The notes under the pieces: generated by a model | What the model saw: only the letters and a program-made list of their open reading frames with translations | Told to the model about the DNA's origin: nothing | The model's database searches: none | In this document: positions 1 through 12,777 of the stretch, piece by piece | How positions within the stretch are numbered: position 1 is the first letter of the stretch | Layout of the letters: each line of letters starts with the position of its first letter | Made by a program: the position numbers and the translations under genes | Origin: Ziziphus jujuba | Lineage: Eukaryota; Streptophyta; Magnoliopsida; Rosales; Rhamnaceae | Assembly: GCF_031755915.1 (NCBI RefSeq) | Contig: NC_083388.1 | Coordinates: 25,017,001 to 25,081,000 of the forward strand | Direction: 5' to 3' | Length of the DNA stretch: 64,000 nt

Positions 1-337
1 TATTTATGATCACCTTGTGTAGGCATGGTGCATAATTTGTGGAGATTGGAATACTGATGGCATCCTCCATCTACATAGATGTATGTACATATATAAATAT
101 GTGGGTTTGAGAGATAGAATAAGAAGGGACTATAACATTTCCACAAGATCAGTGATGATTGCTTCATTTATGCATATATACATGTATGTATATATATATA
201 TATACGTATAACAAAAGAATTGAATGATTAAGATTATTGACAATATCAATCCCTTAGATATAGTATTGATATTATTTTTTATGTTTGCAGGATGGTAATA
301 TAGGGGAAACAAATATTGCCAAAATATTCCTTTAAAT
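1..337 (+). other. Upstream region of the Transposase_24-like gene
   Basis: AT-rich sequence with a TA-rich run near 170-210. A pyrimidine-rich stretch ending in TTTGCAG at about 284-290 looks like a splice acceptor, so bases 291-337 may be 5' UTR exon ahead of the ATG at 338. No CACTA terminus is visible here, so the element continues to the left of the window. Confidence 0.4.
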
Positions 338-2887
338 ATGCCACCTAAGAGATCAAGATATGTACCAGGAAGAGAGACTTTGGTTCCTAGGAGGTCTCCT
401 AGGACTACCCCAGCACAAAGAGAGACTTCAGTCCCTAGGAGGTCTCCTAGGACTACCCCAGCACAAAGAGAGACTTCAGTCCTTAGGAGGTCTCCTAGGA
501 CGACCCCAGCAGAAAGAGAGACTTTGGTCCCTAGGAGGACACCATCACAAAGAGAGAATTTGGCTCCTAGGAGGTCTCCTAGGATGACAGCATCATCTAG
601 AAGGACTGCATCGCCTATGGAGACACCATCCCCTAGAGGTCGACAACCTATGCAAACACCAGATCGTTCCACAACACCAACGCCTAGTGAGACATCAATA
701 CCAAGTGGTCCAGAGTATGTGGAAACACCAATTCCAAACATTACATCGTCTAGAGGTCATTCTCCTATAGATCCTGTAGATGAGAGTACTGAAGATACAC
801 CTGTATCCACTGGTATGTTGGTAATCTATAATATATGTTATGTAAATTGAGAATCTATATTACATAGTATTATTAATTAACATTATTTCACTTTGTAGGT
901 TTAATGAAGAAAAATACACGTGGCATTACGCGAGGATTGGAAATTCTTAAAACAATGGCATCCAATACTAAACTTCGCGTCCAAGTAAGTGATGGGGATA
1001 TGCATGCATATGGTGACCATTGTTCTCCCTTTGCCAATCAGATTGGCATTGCTGTGCGTAACTTTGTTTCACCAAGATTGAAGGGATGGAAATATGCTTC
1101 TGATGATGAAAGGAAAATTGTCTACAAACATATTGCTGTGAGTAAAACTTAGACTCATATCATTAATATACCATATTAGTATTATAATAACTAACAAGGT
1201 TTTATTTTCCTTTTGTGTATAAGGATCGGTTTGACATTGATTTGAATGATCCTCAATGGATAGAGATTGTTGAGAGGCATTGTCGTGATAGGTACAAAAA
1301 CAATAGGAGTTATTGCAACAATCATTTCAAGCTGTGTAAGATGCAAGGCAAAGACCCATTGCAATTTAGACCAAAAAGAATACGATGTCAAGAAGATTGG
1401 GAGTGGTTGTGTGCTCATTTTGAGAGTCCAGAATTTTTGGTGAGTTAGAACTATTTAAACTGTTTCAAACTTTTTTTAAATTCATGTGTATATTTTATCA
1501 TATTCTAAACCATTTATTTTATATATACAGAAACGTTCTAAAGCAGGGCAATGTAATAGGGCTAAAAGGCTATATAATCATCATGCTGGATCAAGATCGT
1601 TTATTGCAACAAGGGCAGCACTGGTTTAACATTCTTCAACAATTACTTTAGTTATATTTGAGAATGGATTATGTTTTCTTTATTATTTTTCCATATTATG
1701 GTAAATACTCGGTTCATAAAGTGCTTGATAAGTGAAATTTCCAATTGCATTAATATCTTTGATATCTTAGTGTTTACTTAGCAATTTTAAGGATAAATCT
1801 CTTGCTCATGCATCTTATGTCTATTGAAATTTGGTTGTCATTGGATGCTAATGGATTTTTACTAGTTTTGGTCCTTTGATAGTTTATAATATATGTCATG
1901 TATCTATAGTAGAATTGGGTTTGAGCTTAGAATTCCATGGCTTTAATGACTATTTAGTTTCATTGCCATGATAAAAAGGCAAAAATGTCAACAGTATCAG
2001 CTAAAAAGGACATTTACTATTACTACCTTTGTTATTCCGACAAACCTTTTATGCTTCAACTTTGTTGATATTGGATTTCTACTACCTTGTAGCTATAGTT
2101 CTATGTGATTCTGTTGATTTGTTGTTACCTTTGTTTGTGAGCTATTTCTAAGCTATGAATCTTGGTGATTCATTGGGATGTTGAATTGAAGTTGGAGATT
2201 ATGATTATAATGTTATATAAGTGTCTATATATACATATATATATACATACAGAAGGTTTAGTCCCAAATGTGAATGTGACTTTCCCTTTGTTTAAGCATG
2301 CAAGTAAAATTATCTTTCTTTTTATTTTGTAGTCATCTCCAAATGAACCAATTGGTGAGATTGAGTTTTTCAAGAGAACACACTGGACACAAAAAAAAGG
2401 ATGGAATAATGTTATAGCTGAATCAAGATATGTAAGTTTTACTTATCACTCCTTAACTGGTTTGACATACTTGTAATATCTTATAATGACATTTTTATAC
2501 CTTTCATGTTGTTAGAATGAGATGGTTCGGCTACAAGAAGCACAAACATAGCAGACACAAGATGATGCTTCTCCTGATGATACTGGTGCACCGGTTTTTT
2601 TGACAGAAGCTGACATTCGTGCACAAGTCCTAGGTAGAAATGCTGGATTCATTTCTGGTGTTGGATCAGCTCCAAGAAAGAGCTATAGCAGGCTGCTTAA
2701 CCAACCTACCCCTCAGTTGGCTACAGAGTTTGAAGATTACAAGGTTGAGGTAAAAAGACTTGCATAAGTTGTGGATCAACAGGCAGAACTCATTGCCAGA
2801 CTTTCTGCATTCTTGGATGGGAGTCAGCATCCTTCATGTCCCAGCCAGTCGCCGCCACCACCACTACCTACTGCAACAATGACTTGA
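338..2887 (+). pseudogene. Transposase_24-like (Ptta/En/Spm) accessory transposase gene, degenerate
   Basis: Apparent exons are about 338-812, 899-1138, 1223-1438, 1531-1624, 2333-2430 and 2517-2887, with GT-AG style junctions. The first exon encodes a Ser/Thr/Pro/Arg-rich head built of 16-residue repeats (RETxVPRRSPRTTPAQ). The later exons give TRGITRGLEILK, GIAVRNFVSPRLKGWKYAS, HWTQKKGWNN and VLGRNAGFISGVGSAPRKSYSR, the layout of plant transposase family 24, thought to be the TnpA-like DNA-binding partner of the tnp2 transposase. The last exon has in-frame stops at 2549-2551 (TAG) and 2765-2767 (TAA) within otherwise conserved sequence, so the gene is broken. Exon limits are by eye. Confidence 0.72.
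370..585 (+). repeat. 48-bp coding minisatellite
   Basis: A 48-bp unit starting AGAGAGACTTTGGTTCCTAG repeats three times in register (about 370-513), followed by a shortened fourth unit and a variant fifth. The period is a multiple of three, so it encodes repeating RETxVPRRSPRTTPAQ in the head of the Transposase_24-like protein. Confidence 0.85.
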
Positions 2888-5800
2888 TGTTATGGTTTCT
2901 GCTTGTGATATGCATAGCATTAAAATTCACCTATACATAGTTTTTTGATAGTGTACATAGTTAGAATGCAAAATATTTGCATTCACAGGTGAATTTTTGG
3001 CACTATGCATTGTTATAGACATTTGCAATCACAAGTCCTTTTACAAAGCATGTACAGGCACAAGTGCTCAGCTTACAGTCCTTTTGATACACTACTTTCT
3101 GTTTGTAGTGTAAGTATATAAATGTATGCAATGACAATTATGTGTAGGCAAGGACACTACTTTATAATCCTATAATTATGACATGGATTTTGACTGAATT
3201 CGATACTATGCCCTCTCCATGGTAGAATGACATTTAACTGCAATGTTTTAAAGGTTTAGGAGGTTAAACGAACTTGAGGACAAAAATGCAAACTTAAATA
3301 ATTAAATTAAGGATAAAAAATGCAAAATGAAAAATAGTTTGTGGGATTCCATCTCTCCCCTACATGATTTTAATTTTGTTTTTCTGTTTTTTGTTTTTTT
3401 TACATTTTATTGTTCTCAATAACAAGAATAAACATAATGAGACAAAAAAAAAAAAGCTTGTTTATATTAATGTTGTTTAAACTCGAGAGGAGGCAAGCTG
3501 CATTTTCTTTATTTTGCACTAGTTTGAATTTTTTTTTTTTTTGTTTTTTTCACTAACTTTAATGTTATACTTATTTTTGAAGTAACTTATTTTTAATTTT
3601 TAATGTATTTTTAACTGTTCACATGCAAAATTTTATGTATACACATATATATATGTATATATATTTTGTGCCTCAATGAATGCTTAACTTTTGACTATGA
3701 ATTTATAATAAACGTGTTGTAAATTAATAATTGGTTCTATGCTAGGAAAAACACTTTTAATGTAATTGATTATTATTTGTCAAATCTTTTTGTTTTACTT
3801 AATATTCTTATCATTTTTTTGTTTTCGCAAATTAGTGCCACGATTATTACCGACATAACGTAATAATTATTTATGATTATATATTTTTTATTTTAATAAT
3901 TAATTATAAAATTTACAAATTCTTACTCCCTTAATGATTGATTGTGAAATTTATATTTATAAGTTGTTGGAAGATATTTTGATATATTGTACAAATAGTT
4001 TGATGGAAAACGTCTAACATTCATGGTCTTAGTGTATTTTTCTAACATCAAATTATAACAAACCTTATTACAAATCTTAAGGGCTTAGATGTATTATAGC
4101 ATAGCTTTTATAAGTAACTATATGTATATAGGGGAATATACTGTGTACAAATTAGGGGTTTAACACATATTAGCGATCCTTAACTGTTATTAGCTAATGG
4201 TAAATAATCACTTATTTTTATTAAAATAGATAATAAAAATAATTCTTTTTCAAAATTATAATATATTTAAAATATATCAATTTTCAACTATTGAATGATC
4301 CTGCAATTGCTAGTGCGATTTGTCAAACATATTTGTCATATATTTTTGATAGAACACGACTCCATACATATATATAGTCCGCAATTTATTTGAGATACTA
4401 TATGTCGCCGTATAATTATATATAAAGTATGTGTTTAATTATTATGATTTTGATCCTTCTTTGTTTTCTCAATGAACATTTGTTATGTTATTATAGTTTT
4501 TATCATACAAAGAAAGATGTTATTTACATACTAATCTACAAAGATACTTGTACATTTATATATATATATATATATATTATCATTAGTGTTTAAATTCAAA
4601 CTCATTATCATGATATCAAATAATTGCAAATGCACATAAACATTTCTGATACTTAACCACATTATAAATGTGTTTCCTAATAATTTACACTTGATTAATT
4701 AAGATGGACAAAATACATTTTTCACTTTCCATACATATAGCTTTCATTGTTATTTAATATATATATATATATATATGGACATTGTTTTATAGAAAATGTA
4801 TATTACACTATTTGTCATATGAATATTAAATTTTTATATGGTTAACTCTTAGGTTCATATGATTTGGACAGAAGAAAAAAAGAGAAAAAGAAAGAAAAGA
4901 AAGCAAAATAGAAAAAGTAAATGGAAATTTATATTGGAAAGTGAAACCCAAATATGAATTTCTACTTTGGTGGGAAGTTTTGCCGCCTTTTTCCATATTT
5001 CCCATTTATTTCATTTTGCTCAAATCCCAATCTGTCCCTTATGTTAACGTTTTAGCAAAAGCAAATCCCCATTTGAAACATTTTGTGTGATAGGAGTCCA
5101 CCCCTCTGTGTGTCCATTTCGACCGGTAACACTCTCAACCTCTCTCTCAGTTTTGTTTTCTTCGTTTCAAAATACAGCTTATTACCTCTGCTACCACCTA
5201 TCAAATTTCGTCCAATTCCAGAATTTTGGCTGATTGAAGAAGTCATTCTTCATATGTATTTTTGCTCAGCTTGTAAGGTATACGTGAATGATTGGGTTTT
5301 TTGGGTTTTATACATATCAAACAAAAGCAACTGGATTGAGGAGCTGGTTGGATTTTCAGTTGGATGTGATGAGCCGAGAGGGAAAAGGTTCTTCATGACC
5401 TAAGGAAGGCATTCTTGGTAAGAGACATTTTCTTTCTGAGTTTGTGGTGTCTTTATGTAAATGACAGAGTTCTAGTACTGTAAATATTGAAAAATATATC
5501 AGATTTTTATTTTTGGGTTCATACCAAACTACATGATGAGTCAATAGGAAAACAAATATATGTAACCTGCATTCTTTGTTGAAACAACTTACAGCTTATT
5601 GCAGCATATATAGGATTAGGTGAATAATTTTAGTTCCTATGACTTATAAAAATTACATTTCCATATCCTATTTGGTTTTCATAATTTCTAAGCGTAATTA
5701 TATGTCATTTCCTGGAATTATGGTTTGGTTGTTTGTGGATGAGGTGGTTTTTTCCATTTGACTTACCCTCCAATAAGATTGAAAAAACTAATTCATTATT

Positions 5801-6556
5801 TTCGTAAAAACAATAAAAGTAGTGCATCTACACGAACTTGAGCCCAAAAATCATGTGGCAGAGCAATTGAAATAACCAAATGTAGGGATACTTGCCAAAC
5901 TCCAAATCAGCTTGTAAACCAAGTCATCATAGAAACATAATAACATTGTCCACATTCTATTTAAAATATTATGTTACAAGATAACTCTATATCACACAGT
6001 TTAGCCATAACTTAATGCCTAGTAAGCTGGAAATTTCTATTCTTATTTTTTTCAATAAAGTATATCTACATACATATAATTTTTATGTGATACATAAATA
6101 TATATTAGCAGCTCCTGACATTGTGCGTCCACTACCTTGCTGTCACCTTTAAAAAGGATCATGCTATAAGAAAACACACTGGACACAAGGTCATTGAAGT
6201 TTTATCTTTATTATGATAAAGTGAAGTTGATTATCAATGTTAATTCTAGATGGCTATGAATATACTCCAAAAACAAATATTAGTGGAATGAATAATGCTT
6301 AGTATACCTATCATTGTTCTTTTTGTTGTTTTTTTTTTAAATAGACATTTCATGTCTTTGAGTATATGAACATTGCAATATCTGTTCTCCTTTTGCTAGT
6401 TAACTAGTTTATTATTCTTTTAATTTCCTATCCTTTAATGCTATCTTGCTGTGTATTGAGACACTTAAACCCATTTTAGCTTCAATATTGTACAAGTTAA
6501 GTTATTTTAAGTGCTTGATATATTATATCCTTATAACTATACTATTGGTTTCTTCT
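2888..6556. other. Spacer between the two CACTA genes
   Basis: AT-rich, with homopolymer tracts and TA runs (about 3643-3662, 4558-4578, 4758-4775). I see no convincing protein gene. A short C/T-rich stretch at 5083-5160, followed by a possible donor (CTTGTAAG/GTATACG near 5272), could be an untranslated first exon and promoter area for the tnp2 gene, with the intron ending at TTCTAG near 6557. Confidence 0.5.
5083..5278 (+). promoter_or_regulatory. Possible untranslated first exon or promoter of the tnp2 gene
   Basis: This stretch is richer in C and T than its AT-rich surroundings, ends in a plausible donor, and is followed by about 1.3 kb without coding potential up to an acceptor-like TTCTAG just before the tnp2 ATG. 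The call rests on position and composition only. Confidence 0.25.
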
Positions 6557-6564
6557 AGGAAGTT

Positions 6565-9500
6565 ATGGAAAAAAAATGGATATGGTGTCATGATAAGCTA
6601 TCAGATGAATACACAAATGGTGTTAAATCATTTATTGAATTGGCTAAACATCATTTAGATGAAGATAATAGGACTAGATGTCCTTGTCGATATTGTCGGA
6701 ATGTGTATTTCCAAGATATAAGTGTAGTTGAATGACATTTATGGGTGAAGGGATTTTCACCAGATTATCACAATTGGATTTATCATGGAGAGGCATTGAA
6801 TTTTCAAGGTATTGAAATGGGTTTTGAGGAAGATGATGAAGCTGTTGAACATGATAGGGAAGAAGATGATAATGATGATATCAGGGTAGCATTGCAAGAT
6901 GCTGCAGGTGACATGGATATTGATGTAGATGCATATGAAGGTGACATTGGAGATCAAGATCATAGAAATAAAGAATTTTCAGGATTATTTGCTGAAGTTG
7001 AAAGCGAGTTATATCTAGGGTGTACAAAGTTCTCTGCATTGACTTTTTTGGTCAAGTTAATGCATATAAAAGCTTTAAACCATTGGAGTAACAAGTCATT
7101 TAGTATGTTGCTTGAACTTCTCAAAGAAGCACTTCCAGAGGGTACTAAATTGCCAAAGTCTTACTACAAGGCAAAATGTACACTTCATGCACTTGGATTA
7201 GGATATGAAACGATTCATGCTTGTAAATGGGATTGTGCATTGTTTTGGAAAGAATCAGCTGAATTGGATAAATGTCCAATATGTGCTGAACCAAGATACA
7301 AATTTCAAGGTACTGAGGGGAAAAGGATCCCTCAAAAGGTGCTTCGATATTTTCCTATCACTCCAAGATTGCAAAGATTATTTACATCTCGCCATACTGC
7401 TATTGATATGAGATGGCACAAAGAGAAGCGTCCTAACACAAATGGAGTATTGAGGCATCCAGCAGATGGAGAAGCATGGAAGCACTTTGATGAACAATAT
7501 CCGATATTTGCTATGGATCCTCGTAATGTCCGGCTAGGTGCTGCCACTGATGGATTTAATCCTTTTAGTAACATGAGTACTTCGTATAGCATGTGGCCAG
7601 TGATGTTAGTGCCTTATAACCTGCCACCTTGGAAGTGCATGAAAGAGACTTTTTTGATGATGTCACTATTAATACCAGGCCCAACGGCACCTGGAAAAGA
7701 CATTGATGTGTACTTACGGCCTATGATTGATGAATTGAAAGATCTATGGACAAATGGTGTCACCACTTATGACATCTCTAAAAAGGAGAGGTTTACAATG
7801 CATGCAGCAGTGTTGTGGACAATACATGACTTTCCAGCATATGGAAAACTTTCTGGATGGAGTACCAAAGGATACAAAGCATGTCCGACTTGTAATGAAG
7901 ATACTTCTTCCCAAGCTTTAAGAAGTAAGATTTGTTACATGGGACATCGTCGATATTTATCCATAAATCATGCATAGAGAAATAATCGACAATATGATGG
8001 AAAGCCTGAACGAAGGTTAGCTCCAAGGCAGTTTTCAGGAGCTGAAATATACAACAGTTAGATAGGACAATTGAGAGCAGACCGGGGAAACATCCTAACA
8101 ATATGGATAAAAAGAGAAAACGTGCTGCCTGTGAATTAAATTGGACAAGGAAAAGCATATTTTTTGAACTAGAATATTGGTCTAAATTAAAATTTCGGCA
8201 CAATTTGGATGTGATGCATATTGAGAAAAACATTTGTGATAATATAGTTGGAACAATGTTGGACATCAAAGGTAAGTCGAAGGATACTGACAAGGCACGT
8301 ATGGATTTAAAGGACCTGAATATTCGAAAAGAATTGCATTTACAAGAAACTGGCGGTAAAGTTTTGAAACCTTTGGCATGTTTTTCATTAACAAGGGATG
8401 AAAAACATGAGTTTTGTAAGTTTTTGAAGTCTGTCAAATTTCCAGATGGCTATGCTGCTAATATTTCAAAGAATGTGAACATTAAGGATGGTAAGATATC
8501 AGGTTTGAAAACTCATGATAGTCATGTTCTTTTGCAACAACTTTTTCCCGTGGGTATAAGACCTTACATTAAGAAAGAGGTTTGTGGAACAATTATTGAA
8601 ATGTGCATGTTCTTCCAAAAACTTTGTGCACGAACTCTATCTATTTCAGACTTGGATATGTTACAAGAGGGGATAATACTTACATTGTGTAAATTGGAAA
8701 GAATATTCGCTCCAGCCTTTTTTGATATCATGGTTCATCTAGCAGTTCACCTACCATATGAGGCAAAAATGGCAGGACCAGTACATACTTGTTGGATGTA
8801 TCCTTTTGAAAGGTAAAGCCTTTGATTATTAAAGTTGATCAATCAATTTACATTCTTTTAATTTTCTTATTTTTTTACTTTTTTTTATTTTTATGATATT
8901 TTTCATTCATTATTAGAGCTTTGGGAACATTGAAAAAATATGTGAGAAATAAAGCTCATCCAGAAGGTTCAATAGCAGAGGGTTATGTTGTCAATGAGGC
9001 ATTAACTTATTGTTCAATGTACCTTCATGGTATTGAAACTCGATTCAATCGGCCAGAACGTAATAAAGATGGTGAGAATCATACTGCTTCGACTTTGTCA
9101 GTATTTACTCAACCTGTGAACTTGTTGGGGAAACCTCAATTTGTTGAACTAAAAGATGATGATTATAAAAAAGCTCATTGGTACATCCTTTACAATTGCT
9201 GTGAGTTGTAGCCATATTTTGAGTAAGAACCAAAACTTATATATTATTAGTTGAAGTTCAAAATAAGTAAATTATAAATCCATACTTCTAATTAAATTAC
9301 ATTTTTGCAGTGAGCACACCAAACTATTGCAAAACAGGGGTGTCACAAGTATTCTGCAGGTACAAGAAAAGGAATTTCCACAATGGTTTGAACAAAGGGT
9401 ATGTATTTTTTAGTTATAAAAGGTAAAATTCCAGCGTGATATGTAAGTATTGTTAATTAATTAAAATTACATTTTCACAGATAAAATATTTCAGTAGATG

Positions 9501-10332
9501 TAAATATCCAATGGTAACTGATGAGTTGTACTCACTAGCATGTGATTATGGAATAAGATCATATAGTGGATGTGTAGTAAATGGAGTTCGATATCGCACA
9601 AAAGTTCGTGATGATAGGCATGTCACTCAAAATTGTGGAATTTGGGTTGTAGGTGATCATGATGGTGAATCTTGTGACTTTTATGGGGTAATAGAAGACA
9701 TTCTTGTGTTAGACTATAGGTCCAAACACTCTGTTGTACTTTTTAGATGTGCATGGTTTGACACAAATGTGAAAAAGAAAAAGATGATCACAGAGTTTCA
9801 AATCACAAGCATTAATGTCACTTCATATTGGTATAAGAATGACCCTTTTGTCCTTGCCTCACAAGCTAAACAAGTGTTTTACGTGGATGATTACAAGATG
9901 GGTCAACATTGGAAAGTGGTTCGAAAGGTGCATCACCGTCATCTGTGGGATTTTCCAGATCGATTAGATGAAGGTGATGATCCTGGTGATTCATTTGAAG
10001 TTGATGAGTTGGATGCTTATCAAGAAAATGATTCAATGGACATTCAAAATTTATTTGAATCAATTGATATTGAACGTCTTAATCGTGAAGATATTGACCC
10101 AATAGAAATTAATTTGAAGAGTGCAACAAACTATGAAGATGCAGATAGTGAGGCAGAGAGTGGAGATTTTGAAAATGCAGATAGTGGTGCAGAGAGTGAA
10201 GATTATGAAGATGCAGATACTGGCACAGAGAATGAAGATAATAGGGAGTACAATGAGGAAACCGACAATGATAGTGAAGATGAGTTGTTAAGTAATGGTG
10301 AAACCGGTGAGGATACTGACTCATTTGCATAA
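6565..10332 (+). pseudogene. CACTA tnp2-type transposase gene, degenerate
   Basis: Domains in order: Transpos_assoc (EKKWIWCHDKLSDEY...RCPCRYCRN, 6565-6780), an acidic linker, tnp2 (about 6980-8260, including ATDGFNPFSNM, RPMIDELKDLW, HDFPAYGKLSGW and NLDVMHIEKNICD, which hold the probable acidic catalytic residues), DUF4218 (about 8270-9220, introns at 8815-8916 and after about 9223), then DUF4216 (about 9511-9960) with an acidic tail ending at 10332. This is the standard CACTA transposase that binds and cuts the element ends. It is broken by in-frame stops at 6733-6735 (TGA in VVE-HLWV), 7975-7977 (TAG) and 9209-9211 (TAG), and by a frameshift near 8052 after which QLDRTIESRPGKHPNN is read in another frame. 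Confidence 0.88.
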
Positions 10333-11067
10333 ATAACTATATATATTTTTTTCCTTTTTTCAGTTTCCTATGTAATGATTTTTGTTCATGTTAAAGATGA
10401 TTATGCTCCATTTCAAACTAATTTAATATAACTATATGTTGCTTTTTTAATATAGCTTACTAGCATATATATATATATATATATTAAGTCCAGAATGTTC
10501 ATATTGTCAGCTAATAATTCGTTTTTGTTTTTATTGTCATCACTTTACATATACTCTTATTCTTTAAAGTTTTATCACAATATGATTATAATGCACCATG
10601 TTATCACCTTGGACATATTAGAAAGTTCCTTCACTTTGCATATACTAATTACTTGTACTGTTGTATTTATGTAATGATTTCTCTTCATCATACTGTTGTA
10701 TTTGTGTAATGATTTATATTCATGTTTATGCTGATCATGCTCCATTTTAACTATAGGTTAATATAACCTACGCTGTCTTTTGAATGTGGTTTATTTGCAT
10801 ATATTAATTACTTATATTTATATTCTCACTTAATAATTTCTTTATTTTTATGTCATCATCAATTCCAATATGCTTTTATTTTTTAAAACAGGGGTGTTAT
10901 CATAATAAAATATATTGCACCATCTTATCACCTTGGACATGCACCTAATGACAAAAAAGAGTACTTTTTTTTTTTTGTTGCAATTGATTACATCTACAGT
11001 GCCGAATATGATCCTAATAGGATATTTCTTAACGTGAATTAGGAGGATTAGATATGTAAAAATATAA

Positions 11068-11098
<31 letters not shown>

Positions 11099-11889
11099 CA
11101 TATGTATATTTGTTTTTATTCCAATTCATGATAATATTTAGAGTAACAGTGATTCTATTTCCTTCAATGTTTTACCTTGTGCACGTTATTTTTAGATTGA
11201 GAATTACTTGTATATTTGTGTAGAGTTTGTTTTGATTGAAAATTAATTATGTATTTTCATTTGTGAATTTATGCTCAATCATGAATGTTATTGGCTTAAT
11301 AAAAAATGTTTTATTGTTGAAATTATTATTGCATTTTTTAGAGTTTGTCTTTTTTTTCCTAAATTTTATTATTGCCTCTATTTGTCAAATATTCACAAAT
11401 GCATTTAGTGTTCTTGGAGAATTTCAATGGAAGTGAGGGATATTTATTATAGAATACTATTGGAGCTGAATCAGTTATGCACATTTTTTTCCCCAATATA
11501 TCAATCAATTAGTAATTTGTTTTTAATTTGTTTCGTTTGTATTTTGTCTTCAATTTTTTTTAATGTTTTTTTATATTTAAGAATGAGATGGTATGATTAC
11601 AACAAACATGCGTTGATACGGTTTATGGTACGATTACAATAACCATGGATATTGGTGCGTGCTTTTCAAATTACATTGTAGCATCTCACAAGTATAAATT
11701 ATATTGTTTGCTTTATTCATGTTATATACAGATGCTTTTTCTTCTTTAATATTTTGTGTTTGCAATGTAAATATAGTGTGATATCAATTTCATGTATGTA
11801 ATGAAATTTATAATAATATAATCAGTTTTATACTTTTTGGTTAAACATATAATTAAAATTATACAATATTATTAATATTTATTAACATT
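10333..11889. other. 3' non-coding part of the CACTA element
   Basis: AT-rich sequence with TA runs at about 10465-10485 and 11066-11100. Short open frames occur but none resembles a known protein or continues the transposase. Two related copies of TTTGTGTAATGATTT-like sequence near 10660-10720 suggest small local duplication. Confidence 0.5.
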
Positions 11890-12777
11890 CATAAGCATAA
11901 TTCACTACCAATCTATTGGTAATTGATACCAAAATAAAGGTTTATAGAAACCCAATATTGGTAATTGATAATGCCCTTTATTTTGGTATACAGTGAAAAA
12001 GGGATACAGTGACTAATATTTTTGTCATTAAAATGCATTTCAAATTGCCAATGATTATTATTATTAACCATAACATTCGTTAGTGAAAGGTTTCTCGACG
12101 ACCAAATAATAGTTACAGAGTAATAAAATTTGCCACCAATTGTAACTAGCCACTATACCAAAAATTTTAGTGACTACAAAAATGTGTCACTCAAACACTA
12201 TTTAAGGACCAAATAATAAGTCGTTGAAACTAAATTCTTCGACCAAATCTAATTGCTGCTAAAACCATAGTTTTGCAACCAACTACGTGGTCGTTCAAAA
12301 CCTCTTTTGATGACTGGAACATTTTGTTATTGAATAGGGTTTTTAGTGCCCATAATTTTGGCCATGAATATTTTAATAATTGGTCCCATAACATTTTTTG
12401 GTTACGAAGTTATAAGTTTTTATGACTAAAATATATGCTTAAAGTGACCATAAATAGTCACCAACACAACATTGAGTGACAAAATATTGGTTGCTCATAT
12501 TTTATAATTGGTCGGTAAAAGCTTAAAATTGGTGTCCTTTTTAATATTCAAGGCGTTTTAAAGACTAATTTATGGTCACAAAATCCTTAAAAACTAGCCA
12601 CTAAAACCTCAACAGATTTAGCAACCAACATATATTAGTTACTAAATAGAATCTGTTACGACGTTTAAGCGACCACGTGGTGACCACGGTTTTTTGGTCT
12701 CTAAAAGCCACTGGCGACCAAAATTGGATGTTTTGCAACCAAATTAATGGTTGTTAAAAGGCATTTTTTTAGTAGTG
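11890..12777. repeat. CACTA 3' subterminal repeat region and terminus
   Basis: Many degenerate copies of a GACCAAA / TTGGTCG-like motif occur in both orientations (for example CGACCAAA near 12099 and 12240, GCGACCAAAATTGG near 12713), a layout typical of subterminal binding sites for the CACTA accessory transposase. It ends in a T-run plus AGTAGTG at 12771-12777, the inverted CACTA terminus. Confidence 0.7.

Larger units (their letters stand above)
1..12777 (+). mobile_element. CACTA (En/Spm) DNA transposon, right part, degenerate
   Basis: Two plus-strand gene remnants typical of plant CACTA elements lie here: a Transposase_24-like gene (338-2887) and a tnp2 transposase gene (6565-10332). 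The right end is set by TAGTAGTG-type terminal bases at 12770-12777; read on the minus strand they give CACTACTAAAAAAA, a CACTA terminus. Immediately to the right, GLP coding sequence resumes at 12778 in mid-exon, matching GLP6 from about 46113. The expected 3-bp TSD is AGA (12778-12780), but the left terminus lies outside the window so it cannot be confirmed. Several in-frame stops and a frameshift show that the copy cannot make its own transposase. Confidence 0.88.

Noticed and set aside
3089..3113. CACTAC...GTAGTG as a CACTA terminus
   Set aside because: The two halves are about 10 bases apart and lie in the 3' UTR of the accessory gene. No subterminal repeats or coding boundary go with it.
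4558..4578. TA runs (also near 10465, 11070, 48307) as functional elements
   Set aside because: Simple TA microsatellites are common in AT-rich plant spacers, and nothing around them suggests an origin or a promoter.
5083..5403. 106-codon plus-strand frame as a host gene
   Set aside because: It has no recognisable domain, sits inside the CACTA spacer, and its T/C-rich start looks like untranslated leader.
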